From Paguma larvata (Eukaryota; Chordata; Mammalia; Carnivora; Viverridae): a DNA stretch of 64,000 nucleotides. Below the pieces are notes generated by a model that was not told the DNA's origin, ran no database searches, and was given only the letters and a program-made list of their open reading frames with translations. Positions 35,101 to 44,629 of this stretch are shown in pieces. The stretch is from positions 70,260,500 through 70,324,499 of the forward strand of contig CM057827.1 of NCBI GenBank assembly GCA_030068075.1, read 5' to 3'. The translations under genes were made by a program, and so were the position numbers. Position 1 is the first letter of the stretch, and each line of letters starts with the position of its first letter.

Positions 35101-35415
35101 CGATCCTGTGGCAGAGATGGAGGGAACAAGACAGCCTCAGCCCCTTGCCACCGCAGTCCCTCGACCCAGCCCTGGAAACCGACAAGGCTGTGTCCTGATC
35201 TACAACCCTGAGGTATCTCTGGAAGCGAGAGTCTTTCTGAGGGGTCAAGACCCATAGGGCAATCAGGGCACTTACCCATCAGTGGACCCCAAGACCACAG
35301 CCACCCGATTGGCCAGGACGCCCTTTTGGCCTATCCCACTGCTGCTCATGCGCACAGAGAGTCCAGCACAACAACGGAACAGGCTTCTGTGGGCCCGGGA
35401 CACTGTTGGGAGCAT
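29015..35415 (-). CDS. DHRS2: DHRS2 (Hep27), dehydrogenase/reductase SDR family member 2, eight coding exons
   Basis: Joined coding segments, in transcript order: 35415-35276, 35105-34928, 34412-34311, 31456-31386, 30351-30300, 29792-29658, 29428-29373 and 29126-29015. They total 846 nt, or 281 residues plus TGA, close to human DHRS2 (280). The product is a classical Rossmann-fold short-chain dehydrogenase/reductase. The human protein is an NADPH-dependent dicarbonyl reductase that is imported into mitochondria, processed, and can reach the nucleus and bind MDM2. Visible here: an Arg-rich, Ser-rich presequence in residues 1-23; glycine loop G43-x3-G47-x-G49; R68/K69 after beta-2, as in NADPH-preferring members; NAAVN at 120-124; N145, S173, Y186 and K190 as the catalytic set; P216-G217 and T221 in the cofactor region. 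The N terminus ([18 protein letters not shown]), PLVGSTLG and the C-terminal AGYS are DHRS2-like, not DHRS4-like. The last residues PHL are not the peroxisomal SRL of DHRS4. The start codon has a GCCGCC context. No frameshift or stop is present. Oddities: Leu42 replaces the Thr of the TGxxxGxG motif, and the last donor is GC. Confidence 0.95.
29127..29372 (-). other. DHRS2 intron 7, GC-AG type
   Basis: A 246-base intron starting GCAAGT and ending TATCCAG. GC-AG introns are a known minor class (about 1%) handled by the major spliceosome, usually with a near-perfect remaining donor, as here. No transposon was recognised inside. Confidence 0.85.
29373..29428 (-). CDS. DHRS2: DHRS2 coding exon 7, ending in a GC donor
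   Basis: Acceptor TTTGCCCAG bounds the exon at 29428. It encodes residues 227-244 plus two bases of Arg245: the variable substrate-loop segment before the LQR-IG junction. The only donor that keeps the frame is AG|GCAAGT at 29372-29367. It has GC in place of GT but otherwise matches the U1 consensus. The nearest GT four bases on would shift the frame. Confidence 0.9.
29658..29792 (-). CDS. DHRS2: DHRS2 coding exon 6
   Basis: Acceptor TTTCCCAG and donor ATT|GTGAGG bound 135 nt, residues 182-226, phase 0 at both ends. It carries the YxxxK active site (Tyr186, Lys190) followed by [10 protein letters not shown], then VNCLVPG (Pro216-Gly217) and Thr221, which contact the nicotinamide end of the cofactor in this family. 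This is the most conserved exon. Confidence 0.95.
29836..30033 (+). mobile_element. Felid tRNA-Lys SINE in DHRS2 intron 5
   Basis: The only SINE inside the DHRS2 coding span, antisense to the gene, between coding exons 6 and 5. Confidence 0.92.
30300..30351 (-). CDS. DHRS2: DHRS2 coding exon 5
   Basis: Acceptor CTCTCAG and donor GTG|GTGAGT bound 52 nt, completing Gly164 and encoding residues 165-181, with catalytic Ser173 in LVSS. The loop has one more residue than human DHRS2 around KRGSGAV, nearer to the DHRS4 form. A GTGGTG donor three bases upstream is also possible and would remove one Val. I preferred the stronger GTGAGT. Confidence 0.9.
30440..30645 (+). mobile_element. MIR SINE in DHRS2 intron 4 edge
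   Basis: AATCCTCACAACAGCTGC, GAGGCTCAGCAGGG and GGCAGAGCTGGGACTCCAAC give the MIR core in order. It lies just upstream of coding exon 5. Confidence 0.65.
31386..31456 (-). CDS. DHRS2: DHRS2 coding exon 4
   Basis: Acceptor GACTTCAG and donor GG|GTAGGT bound 71 nt encoding residues 141-163 plus two bases of Gly164. It contains N145 in VNVK, the catalytic-tetrad Asn of SDRs, and the [11 protein letters not shown] helix. It is separated from exon 3 by the largest intron (2,854 bp). No repeat of recent origin was seen in that intron apart from a poly(A) run near 33940. Confidence 0.92.
31457..34310 (-). other. DHRS2 intron 3 (largest intron)
   Basis: 2,854 bases of mostly unique sequence. It contains a 20-odd base A run (plus strand) near 33939-33959 and an L2-like 3' end near 34040-34115. 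Open frames here, up to 148 codons, have no recognisable similarity and are judged chance. Confidence 0.7.
34311..34412 (-). CDS. DHRS2: DHRS2 coding exon 3
   Basis: Acceptor TTTCCCCCAG and donor AAG|GTGAGA bound 102 nt, residues 107-140, in phase 0 at both ends. It holds the NAAVN segment (120-124), equivalent to the SDR NNAG motif that stabilises the central sheet, followed by the DHRS2-type PLVGSTLG loop. Exon length and phase fit residues 107-139 of the human protein with no gap. Confidence 0.95.
34928..35105 (-). CDS. DHRS2: DHRS2 coding exon 2
   Basis: Acceptor CACAG|G and donor ACA|GTGAGT give 178 nt encoding the end of Gly47 and residues 48-106. It carries I48-G49 of the cofactor loop, helix alpha-B, the R68-K69 pair that favours NADPH, and the conserved [12 protein letters not shown] block shared with DHRS4. 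Trp75 stands where human DHRS2 has Arg, which fits one C-to-T change at a CpG. It ends in phase 0. Confidence 0.95.
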
Positions 35416-35455
35416 GGCGGCCAGTTCCTTTTTCTGCTTCCTGCTGAACTCAGCC
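35276..35455 (-). CDS. DHRS2: DHRS2 exon with start codon (coding exon 1; coding part 35415-35276)
   Basis: A pyrimidine-rich acceptor ending TCCAG at 35456 opens the exon, giving 40 nt of 5' UTR before ATG at 35415-35413 in a GCCGCC context. It encodes residues 1-46 plus two bases of Gly47: the mitochondrial presequence, a second Met at 23, beta-1 and the first half of the cofactor glycine loop. It ends GG|GTAAGT, phase 2. The open frame continues upstream of the ATG across the acceptor, so an N-terminally extended form is possible. Confidence 0.9.
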
Positions 35456-38400
35456 CTGGAGGAGAGAATCAACTTCACCTATGATGCCATTACTGAGCAT
35501 GATGGTAACCTACCCCCAGCTCCTCCAGACAGAGAAGGCCAACAGCAGAGAGCCAAAGAGGGTCGGGCCAGTCAGGGTGAATTTCAAACGCGTGAGCCTC
35601 AGGTGAGGTAAACTCTCTGTGAAAATTCTGTTTATCAAACTGGCAAATTGGAGTGTAAGACCCACCATTCAGTAGACAGGATTACTTTCCCGGTCATTCT
35701 ATGAGCAATCCCCAAGCGCTTGCAACAGGTCAGAGAAAGCAGACCAAGGTTCTGAGCGCCTGCATCACGTCCTCACCAGGCTGTGCTGTAGTGAAGCTGA
35801 TTGAATAGAGACTGTGAGGAGCCTGAGCCAGACAGAGCAGCCCCACACCCGGCGGCAGGGTGCAGACCCATGCCCTCCAGATGCCCTCAGGGAGGAAAGG
35901 GGTAGGTCTGCGCGGGTGTGAAGGCAGGGTGAGGACCTGGCGTGGGAGACTCACAAATGCAGACGCTGGAAATACATGAGAGATGCTTTGTGTAGGGGAC
36001 CCTCTTTCGCCTAGACCCCAAATGTCCCAGCTCCACGTCAGTGTCAGCCCAGAGGCTCCTGCCTCCCCGCAGTGTGAGATTCCTATTTGCCTGCCCTCTG
36101 GGGTCCCGAATCTAGGAGTCCGATCTGTTTCCTGTGGAGGCTGGAGGGAAGGAATGGTTGGAGAAAAGGGTCACCGAGGATATGCAGGAACTCAGGACGT
36201 AGTTTTCACGTAGGATGGTGCCAGGAAGCTAAAAAGATGCGGTCTCTGGCAGCTCTGAACTGGAGGGGGCAACAGACACGCACTTTCAGGAGGCTCCGGT
36301 GTGGGCTGACTGCCCGCAGACCCTCATGAGTTCCATCCAGACCTGCCGTGGCCACTCCAACGCCAAGGGACTCCTCGTTACTAAGCAACCCCTGCCATAC
36401 CTACTGCTTCTCCCTTGTTCCTTAGCAACCAACCTTTACATAACCCAGTTCCCTCGAGTTAGGGGTCCGTATCTATAATAATAAATGAATGGGTGCTGCT
36501 CAGGAATTAGGGAGAAATTTCCCATTAAATATCAGTCTGTATCAGCGTCATAATGAAGGTAACCAAATGCTCTGCTTTGAGAGAGACAACCTTGGTTTCA
36601 AATTTATGTCTCTTCGGATACCGTATTTCCAAAGACACCCTTTGCAGGCCCTAGACCTCCTCTCCTTTTTGTCCTAGCTGCTGTCACTCTCCTCTCTCTC
36701 ACATGCTCTCTCTTTTTCTGCAAGGTCACATCTACGACCTTTCAATTCCAGAGGATGAGGGGTTTCAGCTTCTGATTCTTCTACCTTTCCTAAACAGGAC
36801 ACCAGATTCTACATGCTGTTATGACCCCTGGGGGACTTCTCTTCCCCCAGCCGCGAGCACAGATTAACCCCATCAAGTGTCAGGGGAATTGGTCTCCTTG
36901 GCTGGGAGGGCAGCAGGAGAAAGAGGACTCAAATTTTGTCAGGATGGGCCGCCCCCTGCTGGAAGATCAGAGTTATGGCACCTCTGAGAAGCTGTTCCCA
37001 TACCAGCAAGTCTGTGACTGTCTCCTCTGTTCTACAACAGTCCTTACCAAGCCCTGCTCCTTTCTAAACTTGCCATGAGATGGTTTGCAGGAACGCTGTC
37101 CCACTGGTAGGGAAAAGCAGCTGTGCCCCTATTGCAGGTAGAGCTCGGAGACACTGCTCAGGCCTCATCTGTCTGTCTTGGTTGCCCTTCCCATTCCAGG
37201 TCCCTCTTTTCCAGGGCCTGAGACTGAGCAGCTTCCAAGGCCCAGGCTCCCGCTCACTCTGCCCTCGGTCTTGCTTCTGCTTTCTCTAGAGAAGTCAACG
37301 GGGCCAGCTAGGCCAGAGTCGACGACAGGTCCTGGGAGCTTAGAGTGGCCTCTGAGCCTGGCACTGCCCCCTCTGATTCCCCTTACCATGCCAATCCGTT
37401 AGGTTGCCCAGAAGTGGAGGTGGGGAGCCAAGTGGACACACCTTCAACTTAGTCCCATCTTGGAGATAGATGGCCTTCACCAAAGAGAAGAGAAAAGGGA
37501 AACGCAAAGAAAAGATTAGGGGAGAGATATGGAGTAGTCAGAAACATTAAAAATCAGGAGAGAGAGAGATGAGGGAGAGGTCAGCAGAAGGTGCGAGATT
37601 TGGGCAAGTCTGTTCCCCACTGGGTAAGATGAGGCGCTGAGTCGGGTGACCCTAAGGGCTCTGATAGCCCCCAAGAGCTTTATCAGAGAATCAAAGAAGT
37701 AAAGACAGCTGCAGACAGAGCCAGGGAGAAAGAAGCAGCAGCACAAAAAATTTAAAAAAGCGAAGGTGGGCAGTAATAGGGACACGGACCCCAACCCAGC
37801 CTGCCTCACACTGGGCCACATCGTCCCCGCTCCGGTCTTACCTGGCTATGCTCGCGTTGTCGTTCCTGAGTGCAGGCCAGAGCCCCTCTGCCATGGAGCC
37901 TGCAGCTGACCGAGTGTGAGGATGCGAGGGACAACAGGCTGGGTTTCAGGCACTGTGCCTCCACCTAGAAACTCAAGGACTCTTGGAAGCTACCTCCCTA
38001 GAATTATGAAAGGCAGTGGTGAGAAAAGGCCTCGCCCGCAGCCGGGGGAGGAAACTTGGGCAACAGGGGTGGCCTGGGGGAAAGTGCAAGACTTGCTGTT
38101 TGAGTAATAACCTGCAGAATGCCCCACCAGGGACCCAGTCCTGTCAGTCCGGCTGTCCCGAGACACTCACACAACAGAAGCAGACAGACCCAGGGGCCTA
38201 AGCGGGCTCCAGTTCCCACCCTGTGGGGCCTACAGGCTTAGCTGGCTGAGAAAGCAGCGCTGTGTAAAAAGCCACAGAGATATTTCTACAAGCACGGAGA
38301 AGAGACTGCAGGCCTCAGCCCCAAAGCCATGAAATAGGCCCTACCGGCCAGATCAGGGGATCGAAGCCCTGGCACTGTACGGTATTAATGGCTGTAGGGT

Positions 38401-38459
38401 TCCAGATACGCTTCTGAGTCCAGGGGTCCACCCACCACCCAGGCTATCACCTAGGCCCA
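35456..38459. other. DHRS2 upstream region / 5' intron
   Basis: About 3 kb with no young repeats. It should contain the upstream non-coding exon(s) and promoter of DHRS2; the only concrete candidate is the donor at 37841. Confidence 0.5.
37842..37900 (-). other. Candidate upstream (alternative first) exon of DHRS2
   Basis: A strong donor AG|GTAAGA lies at 37843-37836, preceded by an ATG at 37894 and 17 open codons. Spliced to the acceptor at 35456, the split codon joins in phase and the frame runs into the DHRS2 ATG, adding 31 residues. The donor and frame are seen directly; transcription of this exon is inference. The 5' limit is unknown. Confidence 0.3.
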
Positions 38460-38590
38460 AATATTTGAATGAGCGCCTACTTCCTGCCAGGCACTGCATT
38501 AAGTACTGTGAATGCCAAAATAATGAAGACACAGTCCACATCCTTGAGAAGCTTACAGCCTAATGGAGCAATCAAACAAATATAGTGCAG
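38460..38590 (-). mobile_element. L2-like fragment
   Basis: Reverse orientation: GAGCGCCTACTTCCTGCCAG, then CCTTGAGAAGCTTACAGCC. Confidence 0.45.
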
Positions 38591-38599
38591 AGTGCTGCA

Positions 38600-38858
38600 T
38601 GTTCAAATAGAAGTACGTTGGGAATGCAAACAGGTGCAGCCACTCTGCAAAACAGTATGGAGGTTCCTCAAAAAGTTAAAAATAGAACTACCCTACCACC
38701 CAGCAACTGCACTACTAGGGATTTATCCAAGGGATACAGGTGTGCTGTTTCAAAGGGGGCACATGCACCCCAATGTTTATAGCAGTGCTATCGACAATAG
38801 TCAAAACATGGAAAGAGCCCAAAAGTTCATCAACAGATGAATGGAGAAAGAAGATGTG

Positions 38859-38902
<44 letters not shown>

Positions 38903-39326
38903 TGGAGTATTACTCAGCAATCAAAAAGAATGAAATCTTGCCATTTGCAGCTATGTGGATAGAACTGGAGGATGTTTTTTAAGCAAAATTAGTCAGAGAA
39001 AGACATATTATATGACTTCATTCATATGAGGACTTTAAGAAACAAAACAGTTGAATATAAGGGAAGCGAAGCAAAAATAATATAAAAACAATGAGGGGAA
39101 CAAAATGTAAGAGACTCTTAAATACAGAGAACAAACTGAAGGTTGCTGGAGGCGTTGTGGGCGGCGGGATGGGCTAGACGGGTAAGGGGCATTAAGGAGG
39201 ACACTTGTGGGGATGAGCCCTGGGTGTTATTACATAGGGGATGAATCACTGGAATCTACTCCTGAAATCATTATTGCACTATATGCTAACTAACTTGGAT
39301 GTAAATTTAAAAATAAATGAATACAA
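38600..39326 (+). mobile_element. L1 3' end with internal (AC)20
   Basis: Plus-strand L1 from the end of ORF2 (CTACTAGGGATTTATCC region near 38710) through the 3' UTR to an A-rich tail, where the SINE at 39327 inserted. The usual TATACACA segment has expanded into an (AC)20 tract. Confidence 0.85.
38861..38900 (+). repeat. (AC)20 microsatellite
   Basis: Forty uninterrupted bases of AC inside an L1 3' end; likely length-polymorphic. Confidence 0.97.
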
Positions 39327-39522
39327 GGGTGCCTGGGTGACTCAGTTGGTTAAGCATCCAACTTCGGCTCAGGTCATAATCTCGTGGTTTGTGGGTTTGA
39401 GCTCCATGTCGGGCTCTGTGTGTTCTGACAGCTCAGAGCCTGGAGCCTGCTTCAGAGTCTGTGTCTCCCTTTCTCTCTGCTCGTGCTCTGTCTCTCTCAA
39501 AAATAAGCAAACATTAAAAACT
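39327..39522 (+). mobile_element. Felid tRNA-Lys SINE
   Basis: Inserted in the A tail of the L1 ending at 39326. Confidence 0.92.
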
Positions 39523-39617
39523 TTGGAAAAAATAATAAATACATAAATTAAAAATAAAAAATTTTTAATTTAAAATTTTTTCAAAAAATAATAAAAAATT
39601 AAAATTAAATTAAATTA

Positions 39618-39770
39618 GGGGTGCCTGGGTGGCTCAGTCACTGACCGACTTAAGTTCAAGTCAGCTTGTGGGTTCAAGCCCCACCTCAGACTCTGAACTG
39701 ACAGCTCAGAACCTGGAGCCTGCTTCAGATTCTGTGACTCCATCTCTCTCTTTCCCTACCTTGCTTGTGC

Positions 39771-39802
<32 letters not shown>

Positions 39803-39830
39803 AAAAATAAATAAACATTAAAAAAAATTA
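39618..39830 (+). mobile_element. Felid tRNA-Lys SINE
   Basis: Flanked by AAATTAAATTAAATTA-type sequence on both sides. Confidence 0.92.
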
Positions 39831-40067
39831 AATTAAATTAAAAAGTAGGTTTGAGACCAGGGGGGCACTCAAGGAGAGTGTGGAAAAAACCACATAGAGA
39901 CGCCTATGGATATTTCAGAGGAGGGACCCCAGCAGTTGGATATATCATCCTGGCACTCAGGAGGGCAAATCAGAGATCAGACAAACTTGTGGTATGGATG
40001 GAAGCAGCCTCATAAAATGGACAAGCTATCCCAAGAAAGTGAAAAGGAAGGAAAGCCAAAACCAGAA

Positions 40068-40757
40068 GTGTGGCAGCCAGCCAGGATTCCCAGCCCTGTG
40101 TAATTCCCTCCCACAACATAGCGGGGTTGCCAGAAGTAATGGTATGCTGGGGCACGTGGGTGGCTCAGTGGGTTAAGCGTCAGAGTCTTGATTTTTGGCT
40201 CAGGTCATGATTTCACAGTTTGTGAGTTTAAGCCCTGCATCGGGCTCCATGATGACAGAGCAAAGCCTGCTTGGGGTCCTCTCTCTCTCCCTCCCTCTCT
40301 CTCCCCCTCTCTCCCACCCTCTCTCCCCCTCTCTCCCCCTTTCTCCCCCTCTCTCCCCCTCTCTCCCTCTTCCTTTCTCTCTGTTCATTCTGTCACCTCT
40401 GAGATAAAGATACATAAAACCCAAACCGAGTGTTCTGTCTTGGAACCTTGCTGTCTCTCTCTTTCTTGGACTGCTCCCAACTACCATGTTGTGAGCACCC
40501 CTATGGCAAGACCCATGTGGCAAGGAACTGAGGCCGGCCAACAACCGTGTGAGTGATCTCAGAAGCAAACCTCTTAGCCCCGGTCAAGTCTGGAAAAGAC
40601 TGCAGACCGACCTGGTAGCTTCTCTTCAGCCCCTTGAGAGAGACATCCCGAGCCACTGGCTACATTGTTCTCATTCCTGACTCTCAGAAACTGTGACATA
40701 TGACATTCTCAAGCTGCTGGGAGAATAATTTGTTATGCAGCAATAGATAACTAGTAC
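40068..40757 (+). mobile_element. MLT1-type LTR split by a SINE
   Basis: CCAGGATTCCCAGCCCTGTG at the left, then after the SINE CTATGGCAAGACCCATGTGG and GCAGCAATAGATAACTAG at the right end. Confidence 0.65.
40149..40410 (+). mobile_element. Felid SINE with expanded CT tract
   Basis: Head and body normal; the CT-rich region has grown to over 100 bases of CTCTCCCC-type repeats (about 40280-40380). Confidence 0.88.
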
Positions 40758-41166
40758 AGGAATCTTGGAGAAAATCAGCCCACTGAAGAGACAGAGGAGA
40801 AAATGCTCACATACATGATTTTTAAAAATAAGGTAGCCACAATTAAAATAATGTTGCACTGATACATGAACAAATACGTCAAAGGAGGGGAAGGAAAGGT
40901 TCCGGCATAGATACAAACACCCCTGAGGATTTTACATGTGATTAAGGTGGCATTTCAAATCAGTGAGAAAAGAAATAGGTTTATCAATAAATTATGTTGA
41001 GACAACTGTCAGCTCTCTGGGGGAAAAGAAACTGAATTAGATCTGTGCCTTTCACACCGTACACCAAAATAAATTTCGGATGGATCAAAATTTTAATGTA
41101 AAAAATGAAAACGTTAAAAACTACAATAATTCTTTTTTACTTCTGCATGAAAGAAGGAGTACCTAC

Positions 41167-41396
41167 GGGGCACCTGGGTGGCTCAGCTGGTTAAGCGTCT
41201 GACTCTTGATTTCAGCTCAGGTCTTGATCCCCTGGTCTATGAGACAGAGCCCTCCATCGGGCTTTGTGCTGACAGTGCAGAGCCTGCTTAGGATTCTCTC
41301 TCTCTCTGTCTCTCTCTCTCTCCTTTCCTCTCTGCCCCTCTCCTGCTTTTGCTTGAGCTCTCTCTCTCTAAAAAAATAAATAAACATTAAAAATAT
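41167..41396 (+). mobile_element. Felid tRNA-Lys SINE
   Basis: In the L1M at 40760-41880; ends AAAAAATAAATAAACATT. Confidence 0.92.
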
Positions 41397-41638
41397 ATAA
41401 AGGGCTACCTAAGCAAAGGTAAAAGAAAAGTACAATTTATGTCATGTTTTAGAATAGACAAAAACAATATATAGGGCTACAAATCAGTGGTTGAATATAA
41501 GGGTGCGAGGGAACATTCTAGGATGATGGAAATTGTCTCTATCTTGATGGGGATAGTGAATACACAGATATATATGCATTTGTCAAAACTCCAGGAGCTG
41601 TACACTTAAATTGTGTGCATTTAATGTTATCTGCAGTT

Positions 41639-41846
41639 GGGGCGCCTGAGTGGCTCAGTGGGTTAAGCGTCCAACTTTGGCTCAGGTCATGATATCACCA
41701 TTTGTGAGTCCGAGCCCTCTGTCGGGCTCTGTGCTGACAGCTCAGAGCCTGGAGCCTGCTTCAGATTCTGTGTCTCATTCTCTCTCTGCCCCGCCCCTAT
41801 TCACACTTTGTGTGTGTGTCTCTCTCAAAAATAAACATTAATTTTT
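41639..41846 (+). mobile_element. Felid tRNA-Lys SINE
   Basis: In the same L1M; short flanking repeat TATCTRCAGT. Confidence 0.92.
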
Positions 41847-41907
41847 TTTCATTGTATCTACAGTACAATAGTACTTCAATAGTTTTGGTTTTAAAAGAAA
41901 AAATAAA

Positions 41908-42097
41908 GGGGCGCCTGGGTGGCTCAGTCGGTTAAGCGTCTGACTCTTAATTTCAGCTCAGGTCTTGATGTCACGGTTCGTCAGATGGAAGCCCGTGTGG
42001 AACTCTGCACTGACAGTCGCAGCCTGCTTGGAATTCTCTCTCTCTCTCCTCTCTCTCTGTCCCTCTCTCTCTCAAAAACAAATAAACATTAAAAAAA
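41908..42097 (+). mobile_element. Felid tRNA-Lys SINE
   Basis: Subtype with CTCTTAATTTCAGC; complete tail. Confidence 0.92.
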
Positions 42098-42609
42098 TTC
42101 ACACTGTGGCATTTTATAACCTTCCTCCAACTCCTTCCCCGCTCATCCCTTTTACCATAACATCCCTAAACCTTGACGAACCACAAAGGCGTTTATCCGG
42201 AGAAGAGTCACCTTGCCAACATGACTGCCACCAATATCCTCCTCTCAGAGCTTCTTAGCTTATCCTCCCGTGAGCTCTGGCTCACAAAGGCATCACACGC
42301 ATGCTCGAATGAGCATCAGCAACCTGCCAATGGAACTGGGTTCTACTCCACATCTTGGCATCTGAGGGTCTTTCTTGATGTCCCCTTAATGAGATTGACA
42401 GATTTAAGGGGAAAAAAAAGCAGAATCCCTGGTTAAGTTTCAAGTTCAGAGAAACAAAATCGATTTTGGAGTAGAGATACGTCCCAAGTATTGCATGGGA
42501 CATGCTTATAGGAAAAAACTTATTCCTGGTTTATTTGAAATTCACACTTACCTAGGCATCCTGTACTTTATCTAGCAACAATACCCTTTTATGCTAGTGA
42601 TAATGATTC

Positions 42610-42793
42610 TTTTTTTTTAATCATTTTAAAGCGTTAATTTATTTTTGAGGGAGGGGCAGAAGGGGGAGGGGCAGAGAGACGGGGACAGAAGACTCAAAGC
42701 AGGCTCCGTGCTGACAGGAGAAAGCCCAAGCCGGGGCTGGAACACAGGTACCAGAAGTCAGACGCTTGACTGGCTGAGCCACCCAGGTGCCCC
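42610..42793 (-). mobile_element. Felid tRNA-Lys SINE
   Basis: Reverse orientation; flanked by AATGAYTCTT. Confidence 0.9.
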
Positions 42794-42929
42794 AATGACT
42801 CTTCAGAGAATAGTCACAACTGTCAGCTTCTTTATTTTTCATTCTTTTTGTCAGCTTATAAATTGATCTCGAAAAAGCTATCAAAATTATATAAATTTAA
42901 CACCCCTCCAAGATGAAGAGCAACTATTA

Positions 42930-43269
42930 TTTTATAAAATATGTTTAAATGATACCAGTAACACATGGGTACAGTCTCCTCGCACCCATTTTTACAAAAT
43001 ATATGGATAAAATCTGTATATGGATAGCCACCAAATTCCTATACTCTTCCCAGAAGTAACCACAGTTAATGGTGTGTTCCTCTAAAACTTTTCTACGTGT
43101 TTGCGTGCATACATAAGTATAGGATATGTAGATTTCTTTTGTGTCTTAGCGTGTGTCACATTGTAAACACCGTTCAATTGTTCATCTGGTTACATGATGG
43201 TACACATAGATCCACCACATTATTTTTGAAAGCTGCATAATATTCCACAGAATAAATATTATCTTACTT
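42930..43269 (-). mobile_element. L1M 3' fragment, left half, split by the hAT element
   Basis: Resembles the minus-strand 3' end of old L1M elements (GCATAATATTCCAC motif near 43235). It continues seamlessly at 49311, on the far side of the hAT transposon, so the L1 is the older element. Confidence 0.55.
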
Positions 43270-44232
43270 TAGCCATTCCCAAAGCATGCTCTAGACCCCC
43301 CCTGAGGAATCCTTTTATGGGATCTATGAGGTCAAAATTATTTTCATAATAAGAGTAAGATGTTATTTGCCATTTGCACCCTCACTCTCACAGAGAATAC
43401 AATGGAGTGTTCCAGAGTCTACATACACATGTGTGATGATGTCATTGCTCTGACATCTAATGAAATGTGTATGTATATTATGTTTTCCAAAATTTTCTCA
43501 AGAAGTAAATTGGGGTATAAATACGTGCATTTTTAAGAGATTAACTAGGTTGTTTTCAGACTTCCTAGTTCTCTTCAGTTATACTTTCCACAATTTCAAT
43601 ATTATTGTCCAATAAATTGTTATTTTGAAATTCTGGAATTTTCCTGTACTTGTGCAGAAACACAAGGAACAAGTACACGTTTTGATATAATATTTAAATG
43701 TAATATATTTTTAACAATTTATTGTCAAATTGGTTTCTATACAACACCCAGTCCTCAACCCAACAAGTGCCCTCCTCAGTGCCCGTCACTCACTCTCCCC
43801 CCTCCCATACCCCACTCAACCCTCAGTTTGTTCTTAGTCTTTGAGAGTCTCTTATGTTTTGTCTCCCTCCCTCTCTGTGGCCTCCCCCCCTTCCCCTCCC
43901 CATGGTTTTCTGCTTAGTCTCTCAAAATCCACCTATACGTGGAAACATATGGTATCTGTCTTTCTCTGACTGACTTATTTCAGTACCCTCCAGTTCAATC
44001 CATGTTGCTAAACATGGCCAGATTTCATTCTTTACTCATTGCCAAGTAGTAGTCCATTGTATATATGTACCACATCTTCTTTATCCATTCGTCAGTTGAT
44101 GGACACTTAGCCTCTTTTCATGATTTGGCTATTGTCGAAAGTGGTGCTATGCATCAACACTCCTGTATCTCTTGGGTAAATTCCTAGCAGTGCTATTGCT
44201 GGGTCAGAGGGTAGTTCTATTTTCATTTTTTT

Positions 44233-44461
44233 TTAAAGATTTTTTTTAATTTTTTAACATTTATTTATTATTTTTGAGAGACAGAGACAGAACATGAGCA
44301 GGGGAAGGGCAGAGAGAGAGGGAGACACAGAAACTGAAGCAGGCTCCAGGCTCTGATGAGCCATCAGCACAGAGCCCAACATGGGGCTCGAACTCATAGA
44401 CCATGAGATCATGACCTGAGCTGAAGTCGGCTGCTTAACTGACTGAGCCACCCAGGCGCCC
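44233..44461 (-). mobile_element. Felid SINE inside the L1
   Basis: Duplication CTATKTTCATTTTTTT at 44217-44232 and 44462-44477. Confidence 0.92.
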
Positions 44462-44629
44462 CTATGTTCATTTTTTTAAGGAACCTCCACACCGTTCTCC
44501 AGAGCGGCTGCACCAGTTTGCATTCCCACCAACAGTGTAAGAGGGTGCCTGTTTCTCCACATCCTCGCCAGCATCTGTAGTGTCCTGATTTGTTCATCTT
44601 AGCCACTCTGACTGGTGTGAGGTGGTATC

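Larger units (their letters stand above)
40760..41880 (+). mobile_element. L1M ORF2 end and 3' UTR with two SINE insertions
   Basis: Degraded ORF2 (CACCGTACACCAAAATAAATTTC near 41057) and a 3' UTR part (GAGCTGTACACTTAAATT near 41597). They are split by SINEs at 41167-41396 and 41639-41846 and probably internally deleted. Confidence 0.65.

Noticed and set aside
34539..35279. 246-codon minus-strand open frame overlapping DHRS2 exons 1-2 and intron
   Set aside because: It is an alternative frame running through exon 2 and introns; only the spliced DHRS2 frame matches the family.
29015..35415. Assignment of the gene as DHRS4
   Set aside because: N-terminal [15 protein letters not shown] and C-terminal AGYSPHL fit DHRS2; DHRS4 would show a different loop and end in SRL.
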